This document shows positions 10,838 through 24,800 of a DNA stretch of 64,000 nucleotides, piece after piece. Below the pieces are notes generated by a model. It had not been told where the DNA came from, made no database searches, and saw only the letters and a program-made list of their open reading frames with translations. The stretch is taken from positions 32,785,947-32,849,946 of the forward strand of contig OX453276.1 of the NCBI GenBank assembly GCA_949710005.1, given 5' to 3'. This DNA comes from Ricordea florida. Taxonomy: Eukaryota; Cnidaria; Anthozoa; Corallimorpharia; Ricordeidae. Within the stretch, counting starts at the first letter, position 1. Every line of letters starts with the position of its first letter. The position numbers were made by a program, and so were the translations under genes.

Positions 10838-10961
10838 ATGCCAATCACTCGGACAAAATCCGGGCTTAATTGTCGAGATGACAATGCCGGAGGCCACAAG
10901 AGTAAACCAAGCACGGTCATTGAAAAACAAACTTAGAGATATAGAGCGTCTGTTTAAGAAG
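10838..10961 (+). pseudogene. Orphan EFG1-like first exon (copy b, unit 1, frameshifted)
   Basis: Same exon as at 652 but diverged. One extra base in the Ser/Lys stretch (124 nt instead of 123) breaks the frame; the GTAAGA donor remains. Flanking sequence out to about 11,320 is homologous to about 541-1,370, so the whole block, not only the exon, is repeated inside the unit. Confidence 0.45.
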
Positions 10962-12568
10962 GTAAGATGGAAGAAATGTTTTCATGTAGTCCCACGTTTA
11001 AACGAAGTATATTTTTAGAGACTTTACAGAAAACAGTTTTGGAAAAATTTACAGATATTTTTTTGGCAAAGATTGCAGAGTTTTAAGGGGTCGCTCTCAA
11101 TAACTGGGGAGATATTGGAAGACATTATTTTTGCAAAACTGTAAGTAACTTCTGATCTTTTTGGGAAATTCTCCCTTTAATTTTCGAGCAAATATAGGAT
11201 AACTTAGAAGGAGAATTGAACAGTTGATCAGTATTCACTCGGGGATTTATCTAGGATGTCACCATGGAAACAGTGGATGACTCCATGTACCTGCGTTGTG
11301 GGCCTTACTGTACTCTGACATTATTAATATGATTGGCTGATAGAACATTAATATTATTTAAGTTTTGACTCTCGCAGTATCAATGTAAACCATAAACCTT
11401 AAAACTTTAATTGCGTACTAACAGCAGTGCAAATATGATCTACTTATTATACACACAAATCGTCGATTGACATTTCCAAGGGATTTTTCCCTGATGGCAT
11501 AAGAAAATGACAACATACCAAGATATTCATAGATTGTATCATCATTTTTTGCCAGCTAAACCTTCCTGCCACTGTGCTTGATTTTGCATTCAATTCATTC
11601 ACAGGAGAGAGAAGTGAATTTGAATGTCAAATGTAACTCGCATATTGTCTCACTTCGGACTCTGTCAATACAAACAGGGTTCACAAACAGGGTTCGCAAC
11701 TCTTGGTGAATCCAGTCATCAACGAAAAATCCTCTAGAAAATCATGTTATTTAGAATATTGTTAGTTATTTTCTTGCTAGACTAGTATTAACGAAAGTTT
11801 CAAATTTCTCCCTTTCTTCATGTCTTCAGGAATATTTCTTCGGTCTCAGGATTTCTGATTAAGGTTTTCGGCCTTAAGAGCTCTTGGCGCATGTACGCCG
11901 CGTTATACGAGTAAAGCCAAATAAGAGCAGCATCAAACAATACTGTCAATGAAAGACACAATGTCACAGTAGGTACAAAGTACAGGCTTGCAAGTTTCTT
12001 TGCCCTTCTCTACAGAACAACAGGAAGATTAAACAAAAAGCTTTCTCGTACAATATTTTATCTTATCATTATTCCAATTTGCATTTCATTCTATTTTGCC
12101 ATTTTACACTCGCGCCTTTAACAAAACAGTGTTGTTGTTTTACAGAGGACGGTAAACGTTCTACAAGAGTACATGACAGTTTTCACATGCGCTTTCATCG
12201 CTGTATTAGGGAGTTAAAGCGAACACGATGACGAGGCCGAGGACGGCACTACTGAAACAATGAATTCATTTTCCTCCAGTATTGATGGAAGCAGGCTTCC
12301 TTCAATTTGTTTTCATTTTTCCTTCAAACTGTAGAATTTTCAAGTCGTTATTGTGAGCATTTCATTAAGAATTTTTCTCACCAATTTTTGATGTTGTCCA
12401 CTCGCGTTTTCTCGAATACTGGTCAATTCACGTTCTTTTGAAGGGGACAGCGAGGAAACCTAACAAGCTGTGTTTTGCACGTGGATTTTCACTGTTCTAT
12501 TCATCATCATTAACGCTATTGCTTAGTGTCGTCCTAGTCGACGTCGCTGTCGAGTAATGCTTTAAATC
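10962..12568. other. Intergenic region downstream of copy A
   Basis: No gene is recognised. The stretch is collinear with 28,121-32,100 (interrupted by the TIR element and SINE) and with 53,718-55,320. Short ORFs are not conserved between the three copies, which argues against coding. It ends at the poly(A) signal of the PARP14-like gene. Confidence 0.6.
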
Positions 12569-12574
12569 TTTATT
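12569..12574 (-). other. Poly(A) signal AATAAA, copy A
   Basis: AATAAA on the minus strand lies about 29 bases past the stop codon of copy A. It is conserved at the same distance in copies B (32,101-32,106) and C (55,320-55,325), which implies a very short 3' UTR. Confidence 0.5.
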
Positions 12575-12602
12575 ACCTACCGATCGCGGAGGCCGCGACC
12601 TA

Positions 12603-12877
12603 CTAAAAGGTAATTAAATATTCAGGGTAACACTGATTATCAAAGAATACAACAAAAATTCCAGGGTTTTGTATATTGTCCACAACAGAATCGTATAAAA
12701 TTTCCTGCCTGGAAGGATTTTTCGAGGGAGGTATGATCATGCTTGAGTTGCCAGCACAGTACTGTCCTACCAGAACCTTGGCAAGATACAGGTAGCGCCC
12801 ACCAACACCACTCCCCGCATATCCCGTAGAATAGGAGGCGTCTCTTGCAAAGTAGACTCCGCGTCCGTAAGCCGTTC
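12603..12877 (-). CDS. Copy A exon 8: ART C-terminal half
   Basis: Begins in the middle of a Gly codon after TTTGTCGCAG and encodes TAYGRGVYFARDASYS, the loop with the catalytic Tyr. It continues through YLAKVLVGQYC and ends NPGIFVVFFDNQ then CYPEYLITF-stop, the hallmark PARP14/15-family C-terminus. Ile replaces the Glu needed for poly(ADP-ribose) elongation. The correct frame differs from the longest ATG-started ORF here. Copies B and C carry an extra codon before the stop. Confidence 0.9.
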
Positions 12878-15800
12878 CTGCGACAAAATAAGGACATTGC
12901 AGAAGACGCCTTTAGACTAGGAGATAGTCAGCATAGGCAACGGGGACAATTTGCAACAATTTGCATTTTTTGTGAAAATCATTGTAGATGCCGAAGATTT
13001 TGTTGCTGGGATCAGTTGCACGAATTTAAACCAGTTTGAATTCGCGCGATTAATCGCATTGACAACATTAGCGAAAGCAGCGCTGCCGCACCGTGCCGGT
13101 GTACGCCTCTTGCAACGAGTCGATGCGACAAAACAATCCCTTAAAAACCCGTATAAAATGGCAGTTGATCATTTGGCAGATAAACAAACTGATATATCTG
13201 ATTCTACCCCTTCAAGATAGAATGTGATTAAACTGACTAAAATGTGATTCAAATCTATGAAGAAAACAGAATCCTGTGTGATAAAAAATCACTACAGGAG
13301 AAAGACACTTCAAAAAAAGCAAATCCCATTGGTTGCAAAGCTGGATCGATGGATGGTGCCAAAAGGCGAAGATGAAATAAAGAAATCTGCGTACTCTAGC
13401 TTACGCCTAAGTTACTTCAAAAATCCCTCCTCATACGAAATCACTGTGTGCACCGAACCAGCATCGTGTCGCAACGAATTGTTTTACAAGCACTACACAT
13501 GGAGAGACTTGTCGCAGTGACTTGTAGTCTAGTGTGTCTCGGCCTCTAACAATTATTTCAAAAAATCGAGTCGTACCATACATGGGCTAATTACCAAGGA
13601 GGCGCGTGCTACCGAGTCGACTATAGCTCATGCACGACGAGATTGAGTGGAATAACTGTTCTATTGTATCTCTAAGCCCTCCATTATAAAAATTGGAACT
13701 AGTTTGCACGACAAGAATTGACTTTGTTGTTGTTTTGTTAACAGAACAATGTTGTCGTTGTGGAGCCGATGTATAAAACAGGGACGGCGGGGAACCCCCC
13801 CATTTTTGAGGAGGATGACACTTTATTTTGTTTAAGCTACAACTCTATACAAGCCTCGTCGGAAACTTTTCGCGTTTACGTATTTTTAACTCTCAGCGTG
13901 TGCTGCCTTCCTACAGACGGGAAGCTTGTGTCCAAAAACCGCAGGTTAGCGTTGGAGACTGGACGGCTGAGAAATAACCTCTAAAATATTGCTGTAAGCA
14001 TTAAAAGTACCTTTCATTTTACGCTTTATCCAGACCCCCCTACCAAATCGCGCCTCCGGCGCTCGTTTTCAGCCCCCCCCCCCCCACTTCAAAATACGGT
14101 CCGCCGTCCCTGTAAAAATGCTTCGAACAAGAGTTAGGATTGCTCTTGAACATCTTTTTAATATACTTGTCAAATTTCTTTTAGTTAGCACACCAGCCTA
14201 TAAGAAATTAAAAGCGAAAAACTAGCCAGAAGTAAAATAAAAAAACAGTTTACGTGCTCCATGGATGTTTTAAAATGGCGGCAGTTTGTAAGAGTTTTAT
14301 TTTAGCTAGTGATAAAAAGTCGAAATATCGCGTCAATCTTGCTAATATAATTTGCTCACTTACCGTCGAATAATTTCATCTCCTATTTATTTGCTTTGGT
14401 AGAATTTTTTGGTACATTCTTTTCAAGCAAGAATAGGATTTCTGCTCGTCTAATTCAACAAATCTTTCAGCCATGATGGCCGTTCTCTGTACTCATGGTT
14501 TACGAGCTATTAGCCTATGAGTAGGAAACCAATCAGAGCTCGGGTTTTTTCATATATCCAGGGGTTGTAGATATAATAACATTTGATAAGACCCCTGCGG
14601 CCCTGCGCGCGCTTCATTGAAAAACATTACTCGGAATAAAACCCGGACGAGAGCGGTACGTCATGGCCCAAGCAAAGCCGTAAAGATCCGCTCGGCCCTG
14701 TGTATCGCCCCGCGAGATACAGCCGCTAATAAATGAGAAAAATACAAGAAAAGCGGAGGCCATATGATAAAATGCTTATTGCATGAGAAAGCCAAATATT
14801 TACCTGTTCGGCCCCTCAACTCGGTCAATAAGTACAAAATACTAACCGTGAATTCCACAGAAGCTCCTGTTAAATCCCTGCGTATTAATAGCAGCGATAT
14901 TTTTGCCTTCCGTTCCGTGGAACAGTGCACGTTCATTGTTTCCTCCATTGGTTTTATCCATGGTCTGTTTTCTTACCGTGTAGGACTGATAAAGATGCGG
15001 ATTTTGGATGCGCTCGATTTTCTGAATATTCACTCCTGCGGCAGTGGCGTGAACCTGTCTGGCGACATTTTGATATTCACTTGAACCAGGCTGCAACAAC
15101 ACCTTGTGCAATGTCACTTCACCTGGGGGCATTGGTGTCCAGTTCGTTGGAAGAGGAATTCCTTTAGGAAAATAAAAGTACGAACATTATCACCTTCATC
15201 ATATTGTTTAAGCTTTATTAATTTCATCTTCATAATGTCAGCGCCAAACTCGTTATCTCGACCTTGGTTATTTCAAACTGTCTGCTATCTCGAGCTCAAA
15301 ACTCTTTCTTTGCCTTTACTTTTAAGTGATTTCCCATCAACGAATTTTAAATATATCGAACTATTTTTCGTTTTTCTTGAGACCTGCCCAATTGCTTAGA
15401 GAAGCAAGAATAGGACGCTGGAACCGCTCGCATTTCTCGCGTCAGTCATGTCTTTCAAACACTGTCACCGTTCAATTAACGAACAAAACCGTATTTTCCG
15501 AAAGTTTATTCATTGATGTTCAAGAACGCTTTCAACAGAGCCACGTCAGTGATTTATGCAAGCGCTGCGAACTTGGCACTTACTCACTCACTCACTCACT
15601 CACTCACCGTTGTATACGTACCTGACGACAAAGGGTTTTTTTTGGTCTGATCCGGATCTGGATTTGTGATCCGAGATCACTCAGATCATGGCGCATCAAA
15701 AGAACCGATAAATCCTTGTCCAGAGTGGATTCATTAATTCCTTTGATGCTCCATGATCTATATGATCCCAGATCTCGAATCCAAATCCGGGTCATACCAA

Positions 15801-18800
15801 AGTAATGCATCCATAGTGGCTAGAGCACTATACAGTACACTACCCACAAAAAGAAATGATAGCTTACCTTCCTCCCCTCCCTTCACCTTTCGATGCACCG
15901 TTATTTGTTGCTTTGTTTGTTGTCCAACACCTGTATTGTTCGCCAAGTTGATGACAAATTCATCTCCCATCAGGGCCACTTTTACGGTAGGCAATTTTTT
16001 TGTGTGTGCCACCTCAATCTGTGCGTTGGTCTTCGAATCAAAAGGAACCGTGTTTCCGTGTATTTCGTATCTCCATTCTACATTCTTGGAAATCAGCTTA
16101 GCCTGTTCACGATCTCTGTCCTTTGTGGTTCTTTCATTTATTTCTTTCCAGATCTTGCCTACCATCCCGGAGACTTCAGTGGGTGCACCGCGGACATCAA
16201 TGTGGTTCTTGTCTGTTTTAATCGCCAGTTGAACGTCACACTGTTTTGCTTCTTTCAGGAGAACACCAATTTGCCTGTCCGACAGCTTACTGATGACTTC
16301 GCTTTCAACAGTCTGTGCAGTACAAGCCTCAGAAAAGCCTTTCTTTATGGCATCTACTGCTTTGTCCGTATCCGCTTTGTTTCTCCCAGTGACAGATATG
16401 GTAACAGAACTTTTATTTGTCGACGCACTGCTCATGAGTCTTTTGGGGTTACTGATACTGGCGTCGCTCCTCTTTGAAGACTGCACCTTTTCATCTCGGT
16501 CTGGAAATACGCATCTTTGCTGCTCCTCTTGAAACGTTTGCAGCATATCTGGTTTGCTCTTAAAAATCACAACTCTGACCACACGAATTCTGCGAAACGT
16601 TCCAACCGTGTTACGCAATGCTTGAAACGTCAAATCGGCAGAATCCTGGGCTGACATTCCAATATTTCCTGTACCAACGGCCGGTAATGCGATTGATTTC
16701 AAACCTTGTGCTTCTGCTAGCTCGAAACACTTTTCTAGACACTGCTGAAGATGCTGCTTGCTTGGGGTGTTTGTTTCTGGAATAAAGTGAATGACATGAC
16801 GACTTGGAAGATTACCCCCAGAGGTCATTACAGGGGTTCCCCCGGGCTGCGGCGCTAGTTTTCTGCACTCCTCAAGAAGCTGTGGCCCACCGGCTTTACC
16901 TACTGCCTTGCTCGATTGTCCAGCATTTTCCAGTGCCATGTCTTTACCATTCATACTGATTATGGCATCCGTGTTTTCTTCGGTCAAGTCCCCTTTCACA
17001 ACTTTAACACGGTCTGTTCCAAGGTGGTGACCGCCCATCCTAAGACGTGGCAATAAAAAGCGTAATAAACCACCACTTTTGGGAAGAGCTTTGCTTTTGT
17101 ATCTGGATTGTGCACTTTGCATCTCTTGTTGAAAGGCTGCAATCAGGTTTTTGTCTTGTTGATTGACGATAAATCTGATATCTTTTACGTTGGAGGACTG
17201 ATGAGTCTGACAATAGCTTATGGACTCCTCTACCATAATTTTACAGGCCACATTCGGAGGGAATTGAAGTTTACCTGTGCCAATAACGGGGAACGCCACG
17301 GAATCTCCTTTAATCTCGTCTACCTTCTGGAGGCACTTTTGAATAATGGCTCTAAGAGTCTAGTAAGAAGAAACACCACTTATCAGAAACGCTCACATAT
17401 CCTTTCGGAAAAAAGTGCATCAAGCTCGAACAAAGATTCCAAACTCACCGCTTCCCCAGTGCCGTTGTTCCAAGGGCAACAAGTCGTTAAAATAACGTGA
17501 CGGCAGGTTGGGGAAAATCCTGGGCTAACAGCAATTTCTCCAGCGTTTGGTGATCCTATCTGGATGGGGGAACCCGCTGACTGTGCAGCTTTTGCAATCA
17601 CCCGCGCGCATATTCCTTGTGGGCTGACCAACGCATGCACTTTGGGCTAAAAGTAGAAAAGATGTTGGAACATTATTTTTGGACTTCTTTTCTATTGTAT
17701 CTAGCCACCCATACTGGGAGCTGGCCACCAGTGGATCCATATACGCCCTTGTTACAGCTGGATATCCACTATCGGCCTCCTTCCAGTGTGAATGACTGGA
17801 TAGCACAGTTGGTAGAATATTCGCGAGATCATGGGTTAAAATCCCTTTTCAACCTGTTCCTTTGCCTAACATCATTTGTGGGGAACTTCGTATACGCATC
17901 AATGGGCGAATATGTTTGTCTGTTTCATATTCTAGGTTCACATCAGATTCAGCTAACCTGCCCCTATAAAATGGCTGATCATTTTAAATGCCACGCCTGA
18001 AGCTCAGGTTAGCTGGACATTTTTGCAGGCGGGATAAGGAGGAAACATCAAAGTTAGTACTATGAGTATCCAATTATAGTTATGCAAACCGTGGGTGGAA
18101 GCGAATGGGTTTAATAGATGTGCTAAAATGCGATACAGAGTCAACAGGAGATCCCAGAAACGCAATAAATGAATTAAAAATCTAGAAAGGACTGGCGGCT
18201 ACAATTCGGGTTGGCGTCAACCAAGAGCATACATTAGAGAGTACCAAATAGCACGCTTCGGTGTGAAGCCTCACCTTCACATCTGCAATGTCTCCAGCAT
18301 TCCATGAAATGCTATGTCCATGGGGAGAGACCCAAGCTTTGGCATCGATTGCGAAAGCACCACCCCCTGCGACGTTGTCGTCGTCATCACTTGTAGTGGA
18401 ATCTTCGTCATCCGTGGCGGCGACTGCTGACCCTATAGGTTTGACGTTACCAAGCTCTGGGCCGAAGTTCAAGTCAACTTGGATTACACATTTCTTGTCC
18501 CTCTCCACTGATTTAACTAGCTGGTCGGCATTTCCACTTGAAAAGTACTTACGAAGACCGGGCTGTTCAATATCAAACTTCCTTGACTCTGAACCGGCTA
18601 TGAGAGCATTTAAACGTTTCTTGCATGGGCCTAAGCCCCCCTTCTTTCCAGTAATATTCATAGTATCTTCGCTGTTGCCTTCTTGAACCTTAACGTCAAA
18701 GCGTTTCAGTTCATCTTCAAGCGAACGTAAATATTGTTGATGAAACTCGGTCAGATATCGTCTCACAAGTTTGGATGGACACAGAAACTCTTCTTCTCGT

Positions 18801-21800
18801 TTGCAGTTCTCAGCCAAGAATTCCTGAAGTAACTCCATGCATTCTGTGACGTCACTGCGAAACCCAGCAATCCATGTGTCATTCCAGCTGTTTCTATGGA
18901 TACTGACGCTTTTATTCCCATTGAGTTCCTCGCAGAGCTCGCGCCATTCCCCTGTTTTTAGCAGCTCCACGCTATTTTCGTCTACTCGAACCTTTTCCTC
19001 TGTAGTTAATCTACTTATGCGTGACAGAGCCTTGTCCGCATGAGCGGCGGAAATGCCCACAATCTTTGCTTCTGAGTCAATGACAAATACGGCTTCTACT
19101 TTACCCATTTCAAAATCTTTCTTAACCTTCTGTATCCCCTCTTCTGTACCAAGCACCTCCAACATACTCTTACTGAGATTTAACTTCTTCTCGACCATTT
19201 CTGACGTCAACTTGTAGAATTTCATAGTCGCTTCAATGAACTGTTGTTGAGGCCCCTCAAAATAAACTTCCTCTGCCTCACTGTCCATTAGAACGGTCAA
19301 TTCTTTGTTCTTGGTCTGAAGTGTCTCGACAAATTTCACCTTTTTCAGTAGAACAACGTGCTCTTCTGGGACGTTTGGTATCTTTCTCTTAAGATAGGTC
19401 TTTCTGATTTCTTCACAGTATATCTCTTCCAATTTTGCTTTGACTTTTTCTTCATATAATGTACCCTCGGAGGTCAGACACAAAATACTTAATGTAAACG
19501 CACTGTCAATCATCTTGACCAGCGGGGGATTTTCCCCTAAACATGCCCGAATACTTGCTATCTGTCCAACAACCGCTTCCCAGAAGTCTTTATTAGCCTG
19601 AACGTCGCACCTAACAAATTTGGCAAGAAGCGACTGCACTGTGTCGATGCAATCCGTCTGCCAAGAATCTGCCTCCTTATCTCCATGATAAGAAACGACA
19701 GCAAACTTAGTGGATGGTTTCCAATTTAATTCGCAATTCTTCTCACTCAGTGACTTCTTTAATTCATCTTTGTGACTGGATGTCATGACGCACTCCATGA
19801 CGTCTGGGTCTACGACAATATGCAACTGCTGACCGGTAGTTTCCTTGGCTGATTTCTGTTTGTTCTGGGTGTTGCGCGTGTTGGATGATGGGGCCTGTTG
19901 CTCCTCTGTGGGCTCAAACACGTCAACCTCATCCAGCAATTCGTGAAATCTTTTTACTGTAACCTGGACTTTTGCCAATATGTGGGGTTTTTCGTCTTGC
20001 CGGGCAATAACTCTTTCCATATCTGTAAAAAAAAAATCAAAAAATGAAAAACAAATTTTCAAACGATGATAAGTTCTCCTGAAGTCACGGAGACCTCACT
20101 CAAAATCAACAATAGCTCTGGGAAATACGGACACCTGGAAGGTCGAATTCGATAAATAACTACTAAGTGCAAAACTATTTACAAAAAGTGTTCGAAAGAC
20201 AAGTTTTCTTTACAGCATTGGTGGCTTAAAAAACAAGCAGATGACTAAGGTTAAGGAAGTCATCAACTCAATGTTAAATAATTAATTGATCCAACACAAA
20301 ATTATCCAAACAAAAAATCTGAGTGAATGGTACTCATTATAGAAGGAGAATTACTTTTCTGATCTTTCTACAGAGAGGATTAAGTTTAATTCGGGCTTAA
20401 CTCACCATTTGGGTCCTTAAAAACAACCACTGCACTGCCACAACCCGGTGTATAATCAACCCTCTCGACATCACCCCCCTGGCTTCTAGGATTTTCGAAG
20501 TACAGCTCAATGTTATCTTTGGTAGTTGTAGAAGGAATGCCGCTGACAAGAATGCTCCTGCAGACGGGTGCTCTTTCAATACAGACCTTGGCCGATTCCA
20601 AACCTCTTTTCTCGCCTTTTTCTTTCAGTCTAGCGAAATCTGAAAAGAAACAAATATTAAAGCTTGTTTTACGGGACGAAAAGGAATTTAAAGCTGGGTT
20701 CTAATGATCTCGAATTCGATTCCTCCCTGATCACTAATAGGTCATCTCGAGTTTCAATTCCTCGATCACGTTTGTAAATAACCAATTCAACTGGTTTTTC
20801 TCCCACCAATGAGATTTAAGTTTACGTTATATTTGCAATATTTGTTTGATTATAGTTACAGTGCCCCCAATTAGTACAACAGTGCATAAGACATTGGTGT
20901 TAAAGTATTTTTTTAGTGATAAAGGGAGTTAGTAGTGGATTGTGAAAGGTGTAAGCAAAAGATACAGTGTAAAGGCATATTAGAGTCATGAGGGCTGTAA
21001 GAGCGGAGCCTATACCGGCTTCAGTAGCATGAAGCACCTTGGCCCTATCGACCAGTTGGTCAGGTACATACCACGTATGCATCATAGCTTTCGCACGTAG
21101 GACACCACGTATGAACGAACCAATCACACTGGTTACAATTGCTTACCAACTGACGAAGGGCTCGAAACGTCAGGTCCCCTTACATTTCACGGTGGTAAAA
21201 CTTTCGTTGACACCTAGTGTGAAATGATAAACCACTTTTTTGTGTATTAAGTTCTCACCGATGCACCAAAGGTTTCTTTAGAAATGAACTTCTTAAACCT
21301 TGTTAATGTGATTGGTTTGTTCTTTTACCCGCCAAGGGGCATGCTCAATCTCTGAATCACGAATGCAGAATTCAAAAATGGAATTGCAAGGAAATGGGAA
21401 CATGTCCGACTCTAATTCCATCGAATAACTCGACACCGTTTAGGATTCCAATTTTGGGGTTTAATCAAACCTCGCACGACTCAGATGCCGTCGCTGGTGA
21501 AAAGTAGAAATTCTAAGAGACAAATAACTCACTTGTTATGTCGCCTGTCATCGTGACGAGAGCTCTGCCTTTTCCTAACTTCACAATTTCCTTAACTTCG
21601 TCACCACTCGTTGCTTCAATAAAGTTCCACACTGCATCATCACTGGTGATCTCTTTGAGGCCACTAATTAGCAATTTGTTGGTTGCAAACAAAGAAAGAT
21701 CCTGTTGAACTTGTGTTACAGTAGATCGTTGCAAATCATCATTTTGATAGACACTTGGCATACTTTCTGCGCGTCTCATTTGCTTGGCGTTGTTCTTGTC

Positions 21801-24800
21801 ATGTGATAAGCCTTGGCCACTTTCTCTATTATCGGTTCTCTCAAATTGGCGCAGTTCTTCTTCTTTTGATCGGCCATAGTGGAAGTCATCTCTTTGTTCT
21901 GTGGTTCTCCTTCTGTAATCTTGGTTCTGATATTCAGCGCTATAACCATAAGTGAAGCTCTCGTCCTCCCATGATTGGTCAGCGATGCCACCAAACTGGT
22001 CTATACCCCTTCCTCCCCGTCGAACACCTAGACCTCTCCCAGTATCCCCTTTGCTGGGAGAATAGAAGTGTTGTGAAGGTGGTCCCTGAAATCCTCTGCC
22101 GAGTCCTCTGCCGAGTCCTCTGCCGAATCCTCTGCCGAATCCTCTGCCTCGTCCTCTGTCATTACGACCACGACCCTTTGACCACTGACATCCTCTGCCA
22201 CCTCTATTTCCCCGTCCTACTTGAACGTGGATACTGCATCCATCGTCCATAGAGTCTGCATTACTTCTACCCCACCCTCGTTGACTTGCTTTCACATTGC
22301 TTCCTTGACTGGCTACTCTACCACCCCTAACTTCACCGTTAGGTTTGCCCCTGTGCATACCTCCTCCTCTTCCTCCACGCCCTCTAAACTCTATGTTCCT
22401 TTCCCTCTCGTGTGCCTTCTCGCTGTCAAGTCCATACTTCCACTCAGCTTCTTCGTCATTATCTAGTTGTTCCTTCTGCATCGCCCACCCCTTTCCTTTA
22501 TTTTCACAACCCCTCCTTCTTCTCGGTATCACATAAGGCTGTTTACCACGTGAACCTCGCGATTCAAGACCCATCTGTCCATTACCGGCTGCTCCTTCCT
22601 CAGCCGCTGGAATTTGGTCGTCCTGTTCTTGAATAACTTCAGTTTTTTTCCATTCTGAAGAAGGGTAAGCCCACCTTTCAGGTTTTGTTTCAGTGGCGTG
22701 TTTCTCTGTGAGGTCAGTTGAAAGTGAACCTAGCTGATTGCTGGCAGCGCCTTCCTGAACCTCTAAAATATGTTTCTCTCTTTCAGTGGCCTTTCTCCAC
22801 GCAGGCTCAGGGAACGCCCAGGAATTGGGTCGCTCTCCACCACGTTTTACAGGCGGACTTACATTGTTGCCCTGGGGGTGTTCAATTTCCTGGAATTCTT
22901 GCAAGCGCTTACGTGCTCTTGTAAGATTTCCTTGGACATCTTCACTTTTCAGAATTCTCTTGATCAGAACGCTAGGCAAGCAACTGAACATTTCTCCAAG
23001 CATTTGAAGTTTTTGCTCTTCATCCAGCGTATTCTCACCACTATTAAATTCGCCAAAAGTATCTTCAACTTTAGACAAATAAAGAGCTTCGTCTTCGTCA
23101 GTGTTCTCTTCAAGAACTGCATTCACGTACTTTTTAGCATCGAATTCTATTTCATCGCTCTCGTAGTCTTCGTATTCTTCGTCTTTGCAGCTCTTTGCAT
23201 CTTCTATGGAATCATAGATAATTAATTATTAGTTATATGAAGAAACTTTAAATCAAATGACGCCATTTTTTGGAAATCTACTGAACAGTACTGTACTGTG
23301 GTACTGTTTGTTTTACTATACAGTGTAGTTCTAACGTTTTCATCTGTAGATCAAACCATGCAATGTGACCATTCTTAGCAAAGCTACTGAATAGTACTGT
23401 ACTGAGGTACTGTTGTTTTAGTATACAGTGGGGTTCTAAAGTTTTCATCTGTGGATCAAACCATGCAGTGTGACCATTCTTTGTAAAGCTACTGAACAGT
23501 ACTGTACTGTGGTATTGTTTGTTTTACTATACAGTGTGGTTCTAAAGTTTTCATCTGCGGATCAAACCATGCAGTGTGACCATTCTTTGTAAAGCTACTG
23601 AACAGTACTGTACTGTGGTACTGTTTGTTTTACTATACAGTGTGGTTCTAAAGTTTTCATCTGCGGATCAAACCATGAAGTCTTGCCATTCTTTGGAAAG
23701 CTGTGAATTAAACTATGCAGTGTTACCATTGTTTGGAAAGACATAGAACAGTACTATACTCTGGTCAGTGCTGTTTTATTTACTTCACTGTGTGGATTAA
23801 TGTACTTTCAGATCCAGTTATCAATAATTAGAGACATGGAGCTAATGTGACCATGTAGCCGGCATGTGATCCCACGGCATGTGTACACGAAACTATAGCT
23901 GAATAGAATATTCTGGTTCCTCTGTTAACTGGTGAGTATTTCACAGCTTCAATCTATAGAATTTGTTTTCTTGATGCTGTTGTGTAATTGGTAGTGCAAA
24001 TTTTACGTCTCGGATTGGGCAAGACGTGAGTACATATAAAAGGGATGCAAATCCGGCAAGCAGGAAGAGAAATTAGGAGGAAAAAATTTGTTTTTGAAAA
24101 AATAATTATTTAATAATATACTCAGGGTGTTCCACGACCAGCCATGCGTCATATTTTCAGCATCGGTATAAGCGACAGAAAAAGGCTAACTTGTTCAAAA
24201 AAAATTAAAGTTTGGAGAGTACGAGAGAAAATCAAAACAAAACAAAAATTCTTAGTTTTCGAGTGCTATTAACTTGAGCGTTTTTTTTTTGCTGACGCGA
24301 ATCAGAATTATGAAGCTCAATCACGCTGCTCATTTTAATCATGCTAATATTGCAGCTACGTTGTAAGTCTTATTGTGCGGAACCTGACTTTAGCTGGCCA
24401 ATTTAATTGAATAATCGTGCTGTCTAAGGCAAACTTAGTACTTTTAAAGACCTTTGGCATAGTACTGGACAGTGGTCAAAAGCCAGCGAACCCTCCAAAC
24501 TCAGCCCGCGAAGATTAGGCAGACATAGGCGGCTTTTCTGTTAGTAAACACGCGCACAAGCTATGAGGCCAGCAAGGCGGGAACTTGTCTCTGTTCCTCG
24601 AGAACTCTTTTCTCTATCTAGCCAACTCTAACAATAATATCGAATGGCGAAAAACAATAAAGCACGCTATTTCTATTAACAAATAAAGAAGCCTAAGAAC
24701 TCGAGTGAAATGTGAGACTACATTTCTCGACGGTGTTCTCAAATGCCCGGAGTGTTTTAATCACAGTGTCATACACGGCTTAGGCTTCTTTATTTGCTTT

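Noticed and set aside
12640..12897. 85-codon ATG-started minus-strand frame over the last exon of copy A
   Set aside because: It is out of frame with the catalytic domain; the correct frame has no ATG here and enters from the splice acceptor at 12,877.
13257..13520. Plus-strand Lys-rich frame in intron 7 of copy A, partly shared with B and C
   Set aside because: Stops interrupt it in B and C, and no domain or splice context supports it.
15753..16532. Long plus-strand frames opposite exon 6 (up to 194 codons), repeated at 60,045-60,824
   Set aside because: They are antisense shadows of the macro 2/WWE exon; the minus strand has clear domain homology and phase-consistent splice sites.
17790..17860. 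A tRNA gene on the plus strand
   Set aside because: A and B boxes are present but the acceptor and anticodon stems do not form; best explained as a SINE head.
21150..21173. CTGACGA...CGAAAC resembling a hammerhead ribozyme core
   Set aside because: The bases form a simple CTGACG/CGTCAG hairpin and the flanks do not give stems I and III, so it is read as a dispersed-repeat hairpin.
22221..22636. Plus-strand Ser/Pro-rich frames across exon 2 (also 40,601-41,016)
   Set aside because: Reverse complement of the RGG-coding sequence; low-complexity shadows.
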